Source: Bacilli bacterium
Lineage (GTDB): Bacteria > Bacillota_I > Bacilli_A > RF39 > UBA660
Assembly: GCA_017405445.1 (NCBI GenBank)
Contig: JAFRAK010000041.1
Span: forward strand, 37,146-101,145
Length of the DNA stretch: 64,000 nucleotides
Reading direction: 5' to 3'
This document shows, piece after piece, positions 54,130 through 60,965 of this stretch (position 1 is the stretch's first letter; every line of letters starts with the position of its first letter). The translations under genes were made by a program, and so were the position numbers. A model generated the notes under the pieces. It did no database searches, was not told the DNA's origin, and was given only the letters and a program-made list of their open reading frames with translations.

Positions 54130-54711
54130 ATGAGTTATAAAAAATATAATGATTATGAATTAATCTCTATGATTAGAGAAAATGATGAGGATTCTTATAA
54201 TCTTTTGTTTCAAAAGTATTCTCCCATTATTAGAAAAATTGCATTTGATTATTATCGTTCCTATTCTTCTTATGGTTATGATTTAGATGATTTTATCCAA
54301 GAAGGATATGTTGCTTTTCAAAAATCTTTGAATAAGTATAATGAGAAAAAAGATGTTTTGTTTTATACTTTTGTTGTACTTTGTATTCATCGTAATTTGA
54401 TTAGTTTTTGTAATTGTATTTCTAATGATAAAAAAAATATTAGTGATTATTATTTGGTATCATTAGATGATATTATTCTTCGATGTGATGATAATAGTTG
54501 TACTTATTTAGATAGGATGGAAAACTACAAGATTATTTGGGATTTTGTTTATCATTATTCATTAGAAGAGACTTGTGTTTTTGAATTACGATGGAATCAA
54601 TTTAGTTTTAAGGAGATTAGCATTCTACTAGATATTCCAATTAGAAGATGTCATGGTATTTTTCATAAGATACTTAATAATCTACGTAAAGAAATACAAG
54701 AAGTACTCTAA
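54130..54711 (+). CDS. sigH: RNA polymerase sigma factor, SigH-like
   Basis: A 193-residue sigma-70 family factor. Region 2 is FQKYSPIIRKIAFDYYRSYS and YDLDDFIQEGYVAFQKSLNKYN, near 27-72; the C-terminal region 4 helix-turn-helix (FSFKEISILLDIPIRRCHGIFHKIL) is near 155-180. The position after rlmB and before secE is that of Bacillus sigH, which directs early sporulation and competence genes. Sequence is divergent, so the assignment as SigH rests on synteny. Confidence 0.8.
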   Translation: MSYKKYNDYELISMIRENDEDSYNLLFQKYSPIIRKIAFDYYRSYSSYGYDLDDFIQEGYVAFQKSLNKYNEKKDVLFYTFVVLCIHRNLISFCNCISNDKKNISDYYLVSLDDIILRCDDNSCTYLDRMENYKIIWDFVYHYSLEETCVFELRWNQFSFKEISILLDIPIRRCHGIFHKILNNLRKEIQEVL

Positions 54712-54740
54712 AAAAGACTATTTGAATTGTCTTTTTTTTT
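54711..54740 (+). terminator. Intrinsic terminator after the sigma gene
   Basis: AAAAAGAC/GTCTTTTT hairpin with loop and T9. Confidence 0.85.
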
Positions 54741-54779
54741 GTTTTGATTTAAAATATTATTAGAATAGGGTGAATGTTT

Positions 54780-55430
54780 ATGGATAATAAATGTACATTA
54801 TTGGAATATATTGTAGAACATCCTTCTACTGATGAAATGAGAGAAGTATTCTTGTATATGGATGTTGCTTTAAAATATATTCATGATCATAATTATTGCA
54901 TAGAAGTATTTCATCCTAGTACTATATATGTTCTTGATGATAAACCAAATTATGTTGAGTTTTCTTCTATCATGGAGTTGCCTAAAGATTCTTTAAAGAG
55001 TCAAGCATATATACAAAAAGATATTTTTAATTCTTCTTTTATACAAATTGCTTTATATACTAGAATTGGAGATTATTTAAAACCAGAGTTTTTATTGGAG
55101 CATTTTGATGAAATAGCGACGTTTTTACCAGAAGGTGATGTTCCATATTATCGTGGAGTTATTCAAAGAAATGCTAATGTTTATTTATCAGAATATACTG
55201 CAGAAAAGACAAATAGAGATTTAAAACAATTAAGTCAGGAATTAAATGATAAAAGTATTGAAGAATATAAAGATGAAGTAGATGTTCTTTCTAACGATCA
55301 AGTAAATGATAAGATTTATAGGCAAATTAATGCGGATAAAGCATTTATTAGTTTTCTATTAATACCAGTTATTTTACTATTAGGCGGAATTTTATTTACA
55401 ATATTACGTTATCTTTCAATAATTCAATAA
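54780..55430 (+). CDS. Membrane-anchored pseudokinase-like protein, EssB-like candidate
   Basis: A 216-residue protein. I start at 54780 (MDNKCTLLEY), 6 bases after AGGGTGA. Residues about 28-60 read ALKYIHDHNYCIEVFHPSTIY and end LDDKPNYVEFSSI, which is like the catalytic loop of a protein kinase without the catalytic Asp; EssB/YukC of type VII secretion has a similar LHPENLLFD segment. A C-terminal TM at about 190-212 anchors it. It is shorter than EssB (about 400) and stands alone, between the sigma gene and secE, where Bacillus has only rpmG (absent here). Similarity is weak; function uncertain. Confidence 0.5.
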   Translation: MDNKCTLLEYIVEHPSTDEMREVFLYMDVALKYIHDHNYCIEVFHPSTIYVLDDKPNYVEFSSIMELPKDSLKSQAYIQKDIFNSSFIQIALYTRIGDYLKPEFLLEHFDEIATFLPEGDVPYYRGVIQRNANVYLSEYTAEKTNRDLKQLSQELNDKSIEEYKDEVDVLSNDQVNDKIYRQINADKAFISFLLIPVILLLGGILFTILRYLSIIQ

Positions 55431-55436
55431 GATTTG

Positions 55437-55465
55437 TTGACATTTTCTAAGGTTTATGCTATTTT
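55437..55465 (+). promoter_or_regulatory. Sigma-A promoter of secE-nusG
   Basis: TTGACA (55437-55442), 17-base spacer with TGC just before TATTTT (55460-55465). A near-consensus promoter with an extended -10, likely start at about 55472. Confidence 0.85.
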
Positions 55466-55473
55466 ATTGGTGT

Positions 55474-55497
55474 AAGCACTCGAAAGTGTTTTTATTT
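55474..55497 (+). terminator. Hairpin at the 5' end of the secE transcript
   Basis: AAGCACT/AGTGTTT hairpin with CGAA loop followed by TTATTTT, beginning almost at the predicted transcription start. It is a weak terminator or a 5' stabilising hairpin. Confidence 0.55.
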
Positions 55498-55518
55498 TGA
55501 TAGAAAATAGGTGATTAT

Positions 55519-55836
55519 ATGGCTGAAGTTCAAAAGAAAAAAGTAGAAGATAAATATAATACTTCTAGTATTAAGAAAAAGGAAGAAAAGACTGTAAAGA
55601 AAGTAAAAAAGAATGTTTCTGAAAAGAAAGAAGAAAAAGTTGGAAAGAAGAATATTTTTGTACGTTTTCGTATCTTTTGTAATGGAGTTAAAAATGAATT
55701 TAAGAAAGTTCATTGGACTTCAAAAGAAGATATGGTTAAGTATTCTATTTCTACCATTCTATTTATTATTTTCTGTTCATTATTCTTTTATCTAATTGAT
55801 ATTGTATTTGCTTTAATACGTTCTTTATTTGCATAG
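55519..55836 (+). CDS. secE: Protein translocase subunit SecE
   Basis: A 105-residue SecE. The first 45 residues are Lys/Glu-rich; the essential FCNGVKNEFKKVHWTSKEDMVKY amphipathic helix and a single TM (about 78-100) follow. Bacillus SecE is 59 residues, so the charged N-terminal extension is a difference. RBS TAGGTGATT. It precedes nusG as usual. Confidence 0.93.
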   Translation: MAEVQKKKVEDKYNTSSIKKKEEKTVKKVKKNVSEKKEEKVGKKNIFVRFRIFCNGVKNEFKKVHWTSKEDMVKYSISTILFIIFCSLFFYLIDIVFALIRSLFA

Positions 55837-55848
55837 GAGGTTCTATTT

Positions 55849-56382
55849 ATGGAAAAACAATGGTATGTAGTTAATACTTATTCTGGACATGAAAATAAGG
55901 TTAAAGAAAAACTTGAAATGAGAGCAGAATCTATGGATATGCAAGATTATATCTTTAGAGTTATTATTCCAGAAGAAAAAGTAGTTGAAGTCAAAGATGG
56001 AGTTACGAAAGAAAAAGTTAAAAAAATGTTTCCTGGATACATTTTAGTTGAGATGATTATGACAGATGAAGCATGGTATGTTGTTCGTAATACTCCTGGT
56101 GTTACTGGATTCATTGGATCAAGTGGAAAAGGTGCAAAACCTACTCCATTACAACCATATGAAGTAGATAAAATTCTTGGTAATATGGGTATTAGCCGTA
56201 TGAATGTTGAGACTGAATTATCTGCTGGAACTAAGGTTAAGATTATTGATGGTCCATTTAAAGGAATGTTTGGTAAGGTTGATTCTGTTGATTTACCAAC
56301 TCAAAAAGTTGAATTACTTGTTGATTTATTTGGACAAGAAACTTCTGTAGAAGTTGAACTTAGTCAAATTGAAAATGCATAA
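55849..56382 (+). CDS. nusG: Transcription termination/antitermination factor NusG
   Basis: A 177-residue NusG. NGN domain: QWYVVNTYSGHENKVKEKLE, PGYILVEMIMTDEAWYVVRNTPGVTGFIG, and the KOW domain GPFKGMFGKVDSVDLPTQKV. Pauses and terminates with RNA polymerase. RBS TAGGAGG directly after secE. A hairpin follows its stop. Confidence 0.97.
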   Translation: MEKQWYVVNTYSGHENKVKEKLEMRAESMDMQDYIFRVIIPEEKVVEVKDGVTKEKVKKMFPGYILVEMIMTDEAWYVVRNTPGVTGFIGSSGKGAKPTPLQPYEVDKILGNMGISRMNVETELSAGTKVKIIDGPFKGMFGKVDSVDLPTQKVELLVDLFGQETSVEVELSQIENA

Positions 56383-56410
56383 AATTGTTGCATTTTCAAT
56401 ACTTTTATGT
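56368..56410 (+). terminator. Hairpin after nusG
   Basis: ATTGAAAATGC/GCATTTTCAAT, an 11-base stem that includes the nusG end. The downstream T tract is weak (ACTTTTATG), so it may be a terminator or a processing or stability element. Confidence 0.5.
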
Positions 56411-56449
56411 TATTATTTAGTGGCTATATTGATTTATTGATATAGATTC

Positions 56450-56501
56450 AGTGGGAAGCATGGTTATGATTTGAAGCGGTAATCAAGCTATTATTACCAC
56501 T
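56450..56501 (+). promoter_or_regulatory. Leader structure before rplK (likely L1-responsive)
   Basis: AGTGG (56450-56454) pairs with CCACT (56497-56501). Between them lies GGAAGCATGG and GAAGCGGTAATC, akin to the L1-binding type of leader. L1 is known to regulate rplK-rplA mRNA in other bacteria; the specific match here is inferred. Confidence 0.5.
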
Positions 56502-56531
56502 CCCGAAAACGAATTATAGGAGGTGTTTTTC

Positions 56532-56963
56532 GTGGCAAAAGAAGCAATTAAGAAAATTAAATTACAAATTGCTGCAGGAAAAGCTACTCCAGCTCCACCA
56601 GTTGGAACTGTATTAGGACCTGCAGGAATCAATCTACAAGATTTTTGTACAAAATATAATGATGCTACTAGAGATAAAATGGGAGATATTCTTCCAGTAG
56701 AAATCTCTATCTATGAAGACAGAAGTTTTGATTTCGTTATCAAAACTCCACCAACAGCATTCTTATTAAAGAAATATGCAAAAATTCAAAAAGGATCTAC
56801 TAAAGGATCTAATGAAAAGGTAGCAACAATTTCTAAAGAAACATTAAAAGAAATTGCTGAAATTAAATTACCAGATTTAAATGCATATGATGTTGAATCA
56901 GCTATGAAGATTGTTGCTGGTACAGCAAAAAATATGGGAATTGCTATTGAAGGAGAAGAGTAA
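56532..56963 (+). CDS. rplK: 50S ribosomal protein L11
   Basis: A 143-residue L11. I start at GTG 56532 (MAKEAIKKIKLQI), 6-7 bases after AGGAGGTG; the GTG nine bases upstream is within the site. GKATPAPPVGTVLGPAGIN near residue 18 and the GTPase-associated centre motif PPTAFLLKKYA are typical. Part of the L11-rRNA stalk base. It lies upstream of rplA. Confidence 0.97.
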   Translation: MAKEAIKKIKLQIAAGKATPAPPVGTVLGPAGINLQDFCTKYNDATRDKMGDILPVEISIYEDRSFDFVIKTPPTAFLLKKYAKIQKGSTKGSNEKVATISKETLKEIAEIKLPDLNAYDVESAMKIVAGTAKNMGIAIEGEE

Positions 56964-56992
56964 TTCCTATAAAACCATTTAGGAATAACCTA

Positions 56993-57069
56993 GTGGTAGG
57001 AAATGACAGTGTTTGCAACATACAGTGTTTGCAACACTGTTAGTTATTGAAGAAATCCGCTTAAACCAC
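56993..57069 (+). promoter_or_regulatory. Leader structure between rplK and rplA with an internal repeat
   Basis: GTGGT (56993-56997) pairs with ACCAC (57065-57069), bracketing AGGAAATGAC and ATCCGCTTAAACCACA; the same bracket layout occurs before rplK. Inside, ACAGTGTTTGCAACA occurs twice in tandem (57006-57020 and 57022-57036) and the second copy makes a perfect hairpin ACAGTGTT-TGC-AACACTGT (57022-57040). It is probably an L1 control site enlarged by a duplicated hairpin. Confidence 0.45.
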
Positions 57070-57085
57070 ATAAGGAGGAAATAAA

Positions 57086-57781
57086 ATGAGTAAAAGAAGT
57101 AAAAAGTTTCAAGAAGCTTTATCAAAAGTTGATAAGAGTCGTTTCTATTCAAAAGAAGAAGCTGTTAAGTTAGTTAAAGAAACATCAGTTAGTTCTTTTG
57201 ATGGATCAGTAGAAATTGCTATTCGTTTAAATCTTGATACTAAAAAAGCTGATCAACAATTAAGAGGTGCTATTGTACTTCCAAAAGGAACAGGAAAAAC
57301 TAATAGAGTATTAGTAGTTGCTCGTGGACCAAAAGCTCAAGAAGCTAAAGATGCTGGAGCAGATTTTGTAGGAGATACAGATATCTTAGAAAAAATTGAA
57401 AAAGAAAATTGGTTTGATTTTGATACTATGATAGCTACTCCTGACATGATGCCATTACTTGGTAAATTAGGAAAGGTTTTAGGACCTAAAGGATTAATGC
57501 CAAATCCTAAGACTGGAACTGTTACAATGGATATTGCAAAAGCAGTAGAAGAAGTTAAAGCTGGACGTGTTGAATATAGAACAGATACTTTTGGTAATGT
57601 TCACGGAGTTATTGGAAAGGTTTCTTTCTCAGAAGCAGATTTACTTGAGAATTTAGATGCATTCATCTCTCAAATTTTAAGAATTAAACCTGCTACTGTA
57701 AAAGGAGACTATATTAAAAATATCTCTATTTCAGCTACTATGGGTCCTGGAATCAAAATTGAAAATTCTTTTGACAAATAG
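57086..57781 (+). CDS. rplA: 50S ribosomal protein L1
   Basis: A 231-residue L1. Signature segments: [20 protein letters not shown] near 73, and [23 protein letters not shown] near 118. Forms the L1 stalk and in many bacteria represses its own operon by binding the mRNA leader. RBS AAGGAGGA. A consensus promoter for the next transcript overlaps its last codons. Confidence 0.97.
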   Translation: MSKRSKKFQEALSKVDKSRFYSKEEAVKLVKETSVSSFDGSVEIAIRLNLDTKKADQQLRGAIVLPKGTGKTNRVLVVARGPKAQEAKDAGADFVGDTDILEKIEKENWFDFDTMIATPDMMPLLGKLGKVLGPKGLMPNPKTGTVTMDIAKAVEEVKAGRVEYRTDTFGNVHGVIGKVSFSEADLLENLDAFISQILRIKPATVKGDYIKNISISATMGPGIKIENSFDK

Positions 57782-57799
57782 GATTTCATAGGTTATAAT
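57771..57799 (+). promoter_or_regulatory. Consensus sigma-A promoter of rplJ-rplL
   Basis: TTGACA (57771-57776), exactly 17 bases, TATAAT (57794-57799). Both hexamers match the consensus perfectly; the -35 lies inside the last codons of rplA. Confidence 0.92.
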
Positions 57800-57812
57800 A
57801 AAATCGATTTGT

Positions 57813-57914
57813 GAGTGCCATAGACAGTAGGTATAAACGTAAATCCTACCGAGGACTTTTAAAAGGTAATTAAGAAAGTTCTTTGGCGTTGGTTAAAGAA
57901 CTTTTTTATGGCAT
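57813..57914 (+). promoter_or_regulatory. Ribosomal protein L10 leader
   Basis: Conserved elements GTGCCATAGACAGTAGG and TAAATCCTACCGAGGAC are present; GTGCCAT (57815-57821) pairs with ATGGCAT near 57908. An AAGTTCTTT/AAAGAACTT stem followed by a T run (about 57875-57907) makes an attenuator. L10 or the L10(L12)4 complex binds this leader to repress rplJ-rplL. Confidence 0.92.
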
Positions 57915-57939
57915 TTTTCAATAATAGAGGAGGTGTGTT

Positions 57940-58434
57940 ATGGCAAGTGAGAAAATCTTAAATCAAAAACAAGTTGTTATTGATGAAATTAAGGATCGTG
58001 TTCAAAATGCTAAGACTATCGTATTATTCGATTATCGTGGTATTACAGATAGTGAATCTAAAGAATTACGTTCTAAATTAAAAGAAAATTCATCAGATTA
58101 TAAAGTATATAAGAATACTTTAATGACAAGAGCTTTTAATGATTTAGGAATTGATCTTAGTGAGGGTTTAACTGGACCAAGTGCATTTGCATTTAGTTCT
58201 GATCAAATTGCCCCAATTAAGGTTTTATCAGATTTTGCTAAAAACCACCCAGCATTAGTATTAAAGGTTGGTATTGTAGATGGAGAAAAAGCTGACCAAG
58301 CTAAATTAGTTGAGTATGCTAAATTACCATCTAGAGAACAATTATTAACAATGCTTGCTGGTGGTATGATTGGTCTTGTTAGAGACTTATCAATTTGCTT
58401 AGACTTGTATAGCAAACAAAAAGAAGAAAATTAA
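57940..58434 (+). CDS. rplJ: 50S ribosomal protein L10
   Basis: A 164-residue L10. NAKTIVLFDYRGITDSESKELR near 23, YKVYKNTLMTRAF near 53, and the LPSREQLLTMLAGGMIG helix at the C-terminal end that binds L7/L12 dimers. RBS AGAGGAGGTG. Its leader upstream autoregulates it. Confidence 0.97.
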   Translation: MASEKILNQKQVVIDEIKDRVQNAKTIVLFDYRGITDSESKELRSKLKENSSDYKVYKNTLMTRAFNDLGIDLSEGLTGPSAFAFSSDQIAPIKVLSDFAKNHPALVLKVGIVDGEKADQAKLVEYAKLPSREQLLTMLAGGMIGLVRDLSICLDLYSKQKEEN

Positions 58435-58458
58435 TAAAAAAATAAGGAGGAATATAAA

Positions 58459-58830
58459 ATGGCTAAATTAACAAAAGAAGATTTTATCAGTAGTTTAAAA
58501 GAAATGAATTTATTAGAAATTAAGGAATTAGTAGATGCAATGAAAGAAGAATTTGGTGTTGATCCAAGTGCTGTTGCAGTTGCTGCACCAGCTGCTGGAG
58601 CTGCTGCTGCTGAAGAAGGACCAAGCGTTGTAACTGTTTCAATTGCTGATGCTGGTGCTGGAAAAGTAGGAGTAATCAAAGTTGTTAAAGAAATTACTGG
58701 TTTAGGATTAAAAGAAGCTAAAGATATCGTTGATGCAAACGGAGTTGTTAAAGAAAATATTCCAGTTGCTGAAGCTGAAGAAATCAAAGCTAAACTTGAA
58801 GAAGTTGGAGCTACTGTAGAAGTTAAATAG
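58459..58830 (+). CDS. rplL: 50S ribosomal protein L7/L12
   Basis: A 123-residue L7/L12 with N-terminal dimerisation helices, an Ala-rich hinge (AVAAPAAGAAAAEEG) and C-terminal domain VGVIKVVKEITGLGLKEAKDIV. Stalk protein that recruits translation factors. RBS AAGGAGGA. Followed by a strong terminator. Confidence 0.97.
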   Translation: MAKLTKEDFISSLKEMNLLEIKELVDAMKEEFGVDPSAVAVAAPAAGAAAAEEGPSVVTVSIADAGAGKVGVIKVVKEITGLGLKEAKDIVDANGVVKENIPVAEAEEIKAKLEEVGATVEVK

Positions 58831-58835
58831 TCAAA

Positions 58836-58866
58836 GGCAATACTTGAAAGTATTGCTTTTTTTGTG
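58836..58866 (+). terminator. Intrinsic terminator after rplL
   Basis: AGGCAATACTT/AGTATTGCTT hairpin with GAA loop and T7. Confidence 0.92.
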
Positions 58867-58873
58867 CTATAAT
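58865..58873 (+). promoter_or_regulatory. Extended -10 promoter for the small-protein pair
   Basis: TGCTATAAT right after the rplL terminator, 24 bases before the ATG. Confidence 0.55.
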
Positions 58874-58896
58874 TTGTTTAGAATAGGGAGGGTACT

Positions 58897-59271
58897 ATGG
58901 AAAAGATTAATTTTGGAAAATCAACTGCTACTATTAGTGAGAATATGAATCGAAAAAAAATATATGTAGATCCTAATCATGGTGATGTACTTACTACTAA
59001 TATTTTGAAAAGGTTAGATAGTTTGGAAAAATCTTATATGGAATTGGGTTCTTTATTAAATAAAATGTCTTATAAGAATTGTTTTAAAGATGATAGTAGA
59101 ATTTATACATTACAATGTGCTAAGAAATGTAGTTCTTTATCAAGTGATGCAAAGAATTTAAAACAAGAGTGGGATTATCAATATCATGAAGATATTAAGA
59201 TGATGTTAATAGAACGTTTAGATGAAAGAATTACTTATTTAGAAAGTAAATTGCTTTCTAATAAGAATTAG
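58897..59271 (+). CDS. Unknown small helical protein A
   Basis: A 124-residue protein that I do not recognise. After about 35 residues of mixed character, residues 37-120 are helical with heptad-like Leu spacing (NILKRLDSLEKSYMELGSLL), so a coiled-coil bundle is likely. Five Cys lie between residues 61 and 88. RBS GGGAGGG. It starts an operon with the WxG protein 10 bases after its stop. It resembles the small helical partners that precede type VII substrates, but no such toxin gene is present. Confidence 0.7.
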   Translation: MEKINFGKSTATISENMNRKKIYVDPNHGDVLTTNILKRLDSLEKSYMELGSLLNKMSYKNCFKDDSRIYTLQCAKKCSSLSSDAKNLKQEWDYQYHEDIKMMLIERLDERITYLESKLLSNKN

Positions 59272-59280
59272 GGGTGTATT

Positions 59281-59535
59281 ATGGCAAGCAAATCAGAATT
59301 AAAACAAAAAGAAAAATTAATTAGTGATTATATTCTAGAAAAGAAAAAAATAGAAGAATCATTAAATTCTATTAAAGAATCTATTATTTCTATCCAAGAA
59401 GGAGAAGATGGTAATAGTCCATATTGGAATGGAAAAAATGCTTATACAAATATTAGTAAAGTGCTTACTTATATCGATAAAGGGTATGCCATATTAGATT
59501 ATATGAATCAATTAGATGAGTCTATAAAAAAATAA
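59281..59535 (+). CDS. Small helical protein B with a central W-x-G motif
   Basis: An 84-residue protein: helix (SELKQKEKLISDYILEKKKI), turn with SPYWNGKNAY at about 46-55, second helix (ISKVLTYIDKGYAILDYM). The two-helix hairpin with WNG in the turn is the layout of WXG100/ESAT-6 family proteins, substrates or partners of type VII secretion. Not enough identity to name it. RBS AGGGGTG. No terminator before the RNA promoter at 59537. Confidence 0.65.
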   Translation: MASKSELKQKEKLISDYILEKKKIEESLNSIKESIISIQEGEDGNSPYWNGKNAYTNISKVLTYIDKGYAILDYMNQLDESIKK

Positions 59536-59536
59536 T

Positions 59537-59565
59537 TTGACTTTTTCTTGAATTACCTTTATAAT
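59537..59565 (+). promoter_or_regulatory. Sigma-A promoter of RNA unit 1
   Basis: TTGACT (59537-59542), 17-base spacer, TATAAT (59560-59565). Start predicted at about 59572. Confidence 0.8.
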
Positions 59566-59571
59566 GATAGT

Positions 59572-59835
59572 GAACCTAGATGCTAGATAAAGATTTTGAT
59601 TGTTACAAGAGATAGGAATTGTCCAGTCGTTTCTTTATTTAAAATGTTATGAAGCATTTGTGTAGCTCTAAAACAGGAAATAATATGTAAAAGTATTATT
59701 TAAGTAGCCTATCGTGACTAGGTTCGGTGTAATTTTGAGAGAGAGACAACTCTTATGGTAAGTGCGTTGTATTATTTACTGATAATTTATAATATAGCGT
59801 AGTCAAACTCGGAACATGCGTAATCGCATGTTTTT
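59572..59835 (+). ncRNA. Candidate structured non-coding RNA 1
   Basis: No reading frame of note. The first bases GAACCTAG (59572-59579) pair perfectly with CTAGGTTC (59718-59725), a long-range 8-base helix. An internal hairpin AAATAATA/TATTATTT is at 59678-59701. The unit ends in ACATGCG/CGCATGT (59814-59831) and T residues, a clear terminator. About 264 bases. I see no tmRNA, RNase P, 6S or SRP signature; a raiA-type RNA or other large structured RNA remains possible. Confidence 0.6.
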
Positions 59836-59854
59836 CTTTTGTCTTGACAAGTGC

Positions 59855-59882
59855 TTGATTTTTTGTTACAATTAAATTGCTA
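59855..59882 (+). promoter_or_regulatory. Promoter of RNA unit 2
   Basis: TTGATT (59855-59860), 16-base spacer, TACAAT (59877-59882) with TGT in front (extended -10). A further TTGACA at 59844-59849 is too far. Confidence 0.6.
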
Positions 59883-59888
59883 ATAGAG

Positions 59889-60231
59889 TACGGAGTTTAT
59901 TGGTTAGGTATCGATTACTTTACGGTTTTCGGCTCCTAATTCAATGTTCGCAAATTCCTAATCTTATCATACTATTAGTAAAATTACACTTTATGAAGAA
60001 GGTCACTTCAAACGATGGACGGCTAAGCTAACAATGAATATGCGATTGCAGTCATGCATTTGCCTTTCCTGTTAAACCAATTGAGAATGTTCTTTTATCA
60101 GAAGAATATTCAAAATAAAAATTATATGTTCTGCGGATAAATGGTAATAGATTTTGATGTGGATTTTAACGAGTGAGTTTATGTATAGTTTTTAGGGTGC
60201 AGTTTTTTCATTGGAACTGTATCTTTTTTTT
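59889..60231 (+). ncRNA. Candidate structured non-coding RNA 2
   Basis: About 343 bases with no plausible protein. Hairpins seen: ATTGgTTAGG with CCTAAttCAAT at about 59907-59956; GAATgTTCTT with AAGAAtATTC at about 60086-60111. It ends in GGTGCAGTT/AACTGTATC (60196-60223) and T8, a terminator. Size would suit tmRNA or RNase P but neither the CCA end, the tag ORF nor the RNase P core is found. Not an obvious copy of RNA unit 1. Confidence 0.6.
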
Positions 60232-60241
60232 AAAAAAAACG

Positions 60242-60270
60242 TTGACATTACTACTCGTTTGTTGTATTAT
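60242..60270 (+). promoter_or_regulatory. Sigma-A promoter of the rsmC-like gene and rpoB
   Basis: TTGACA (60242-60247), exactly 17 bases, TATTAT (60265-60270). Start about 60277. Confidence 0.85.
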
Positions 60271-60280
60271 ATGTTTCGAA

Positions 60281-60339
60281 AGGGAGAAAAATTGTTGTAT
60301 TTGTTGAGAATATGCAATTTTTCTCTTTCTTTTTTTCTG
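60281..60339 (+). terminator. Attenuator-like hairpin at the start of the rpoB transcript
   Basis: GAGAAAAATTG (60284-60294) pairs with CAATTTTTCTC (60315-60325), an 11-base stem extended by G-T pairs, followed by TTTCTTTTTTTC. It starts within a few bases of the predicted +1, so it is a possible attenuator for the rsmC-like gene and rpoB. Confidence 0.65.
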
Positions 60340-60352
60340 TTTAGGAGAATAT

Positions 60353-60937
60353 ATGGGACAATATTTTGATAATGATAATTTACCTAGTAATATGGTTGAT
60401 ACAGAGTGTTTTGTATTGGGTCATAAATTTATCTTTTCAACAGACAATGGAGTTTTTTCTAAGGACGGTTTGGACTTTGGCAGTAGACTTCTTCTTGAAT
60501 CAATCCCGCTTGAAGAAGTTGGAGGCAAAGTTCTTGATATGGGGTGTGGTTATGGTGTATTTGGAATCATAATTAATAAGTTAACTTCTTGTCATGTTGA
60601 TATGGTTGATGTTAATCTTAGAGCAATTCATTTGACTGAGATTAATATTAAAAAGAATCATTGTTCTAATATTGATGTGTTTGAGAGTAATACTTATGAA
60701 AATATTCATTCTAAGTATACTTCCATTATTACTAACCCTCCTATTAGGGCTGGTAAAAGAATCGTCTATGATATTTTGATGAATGCTAAGAATTATTTAG
60801 AAAAAGATGGAAGACTTTTTTTAGTAATTCGTAAGGAGCAGGGAGCTAAATCATTAATCATAGATCTTGAAAAAATCTATACAGTACGTATTTTAGAACG
60901 TAAGAAGGGTTTTTATATTTTAGAATGTACTGTATAA
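60353..60937 (+). CDS. RsmC-like 16S rRNA methyltransferase family (YbxB)
   Basis: A 194-residue class I SAM methyltransferase with the SAM loop DMGCGYGVFGIII near 62-74 and the NPPI motif near 129, which marks N-methylation of guanine as in RsmC. Bacillus ybxB holds the same place, between rplL and rpoB. The RNA target is not proven in Gram-positives. RBS TAGGAGA; the promoter and a hairpin lie upstream, and rpoB starts 28 bases after it. Confidence 0.88.
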   Translation: MGQYFDNDNLPSNMVDTECFVLGHKFIFSTDNGVFSKDGLDFGSRLLLESIPLEEVGGKVLDMGCGYGVFGIIINKLTSCHVDMVDVNLRAIHLTEINIKKNHCSNIDVFESNTYENIHSKYTSIITNPPIRAGKRIVYDILMNAKNYLEKDGRLFLVIRKEQGAKSLIIDLEKIYTVRILERKKGFYILECTV

Positions 60938-60965
60938 AAAATAATCAAATTGTGGGGTGAAATAT

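Noticed and set aside
58431..58787. A 118-codon minus-strand frame opposite rplL
   Set aside because: Antisense of L7/L12, with Ala/Ser composition from the complementary Ala-rich hinge.
59572..60231. Identification of the two RNA units as tmRNA and RNase P RNA by size and location
   Set aside because: There is no tRNA-like CCA end or tag ORF for tmRNA, nor the conserved GAGGAAAGTC-type core of RNase P.
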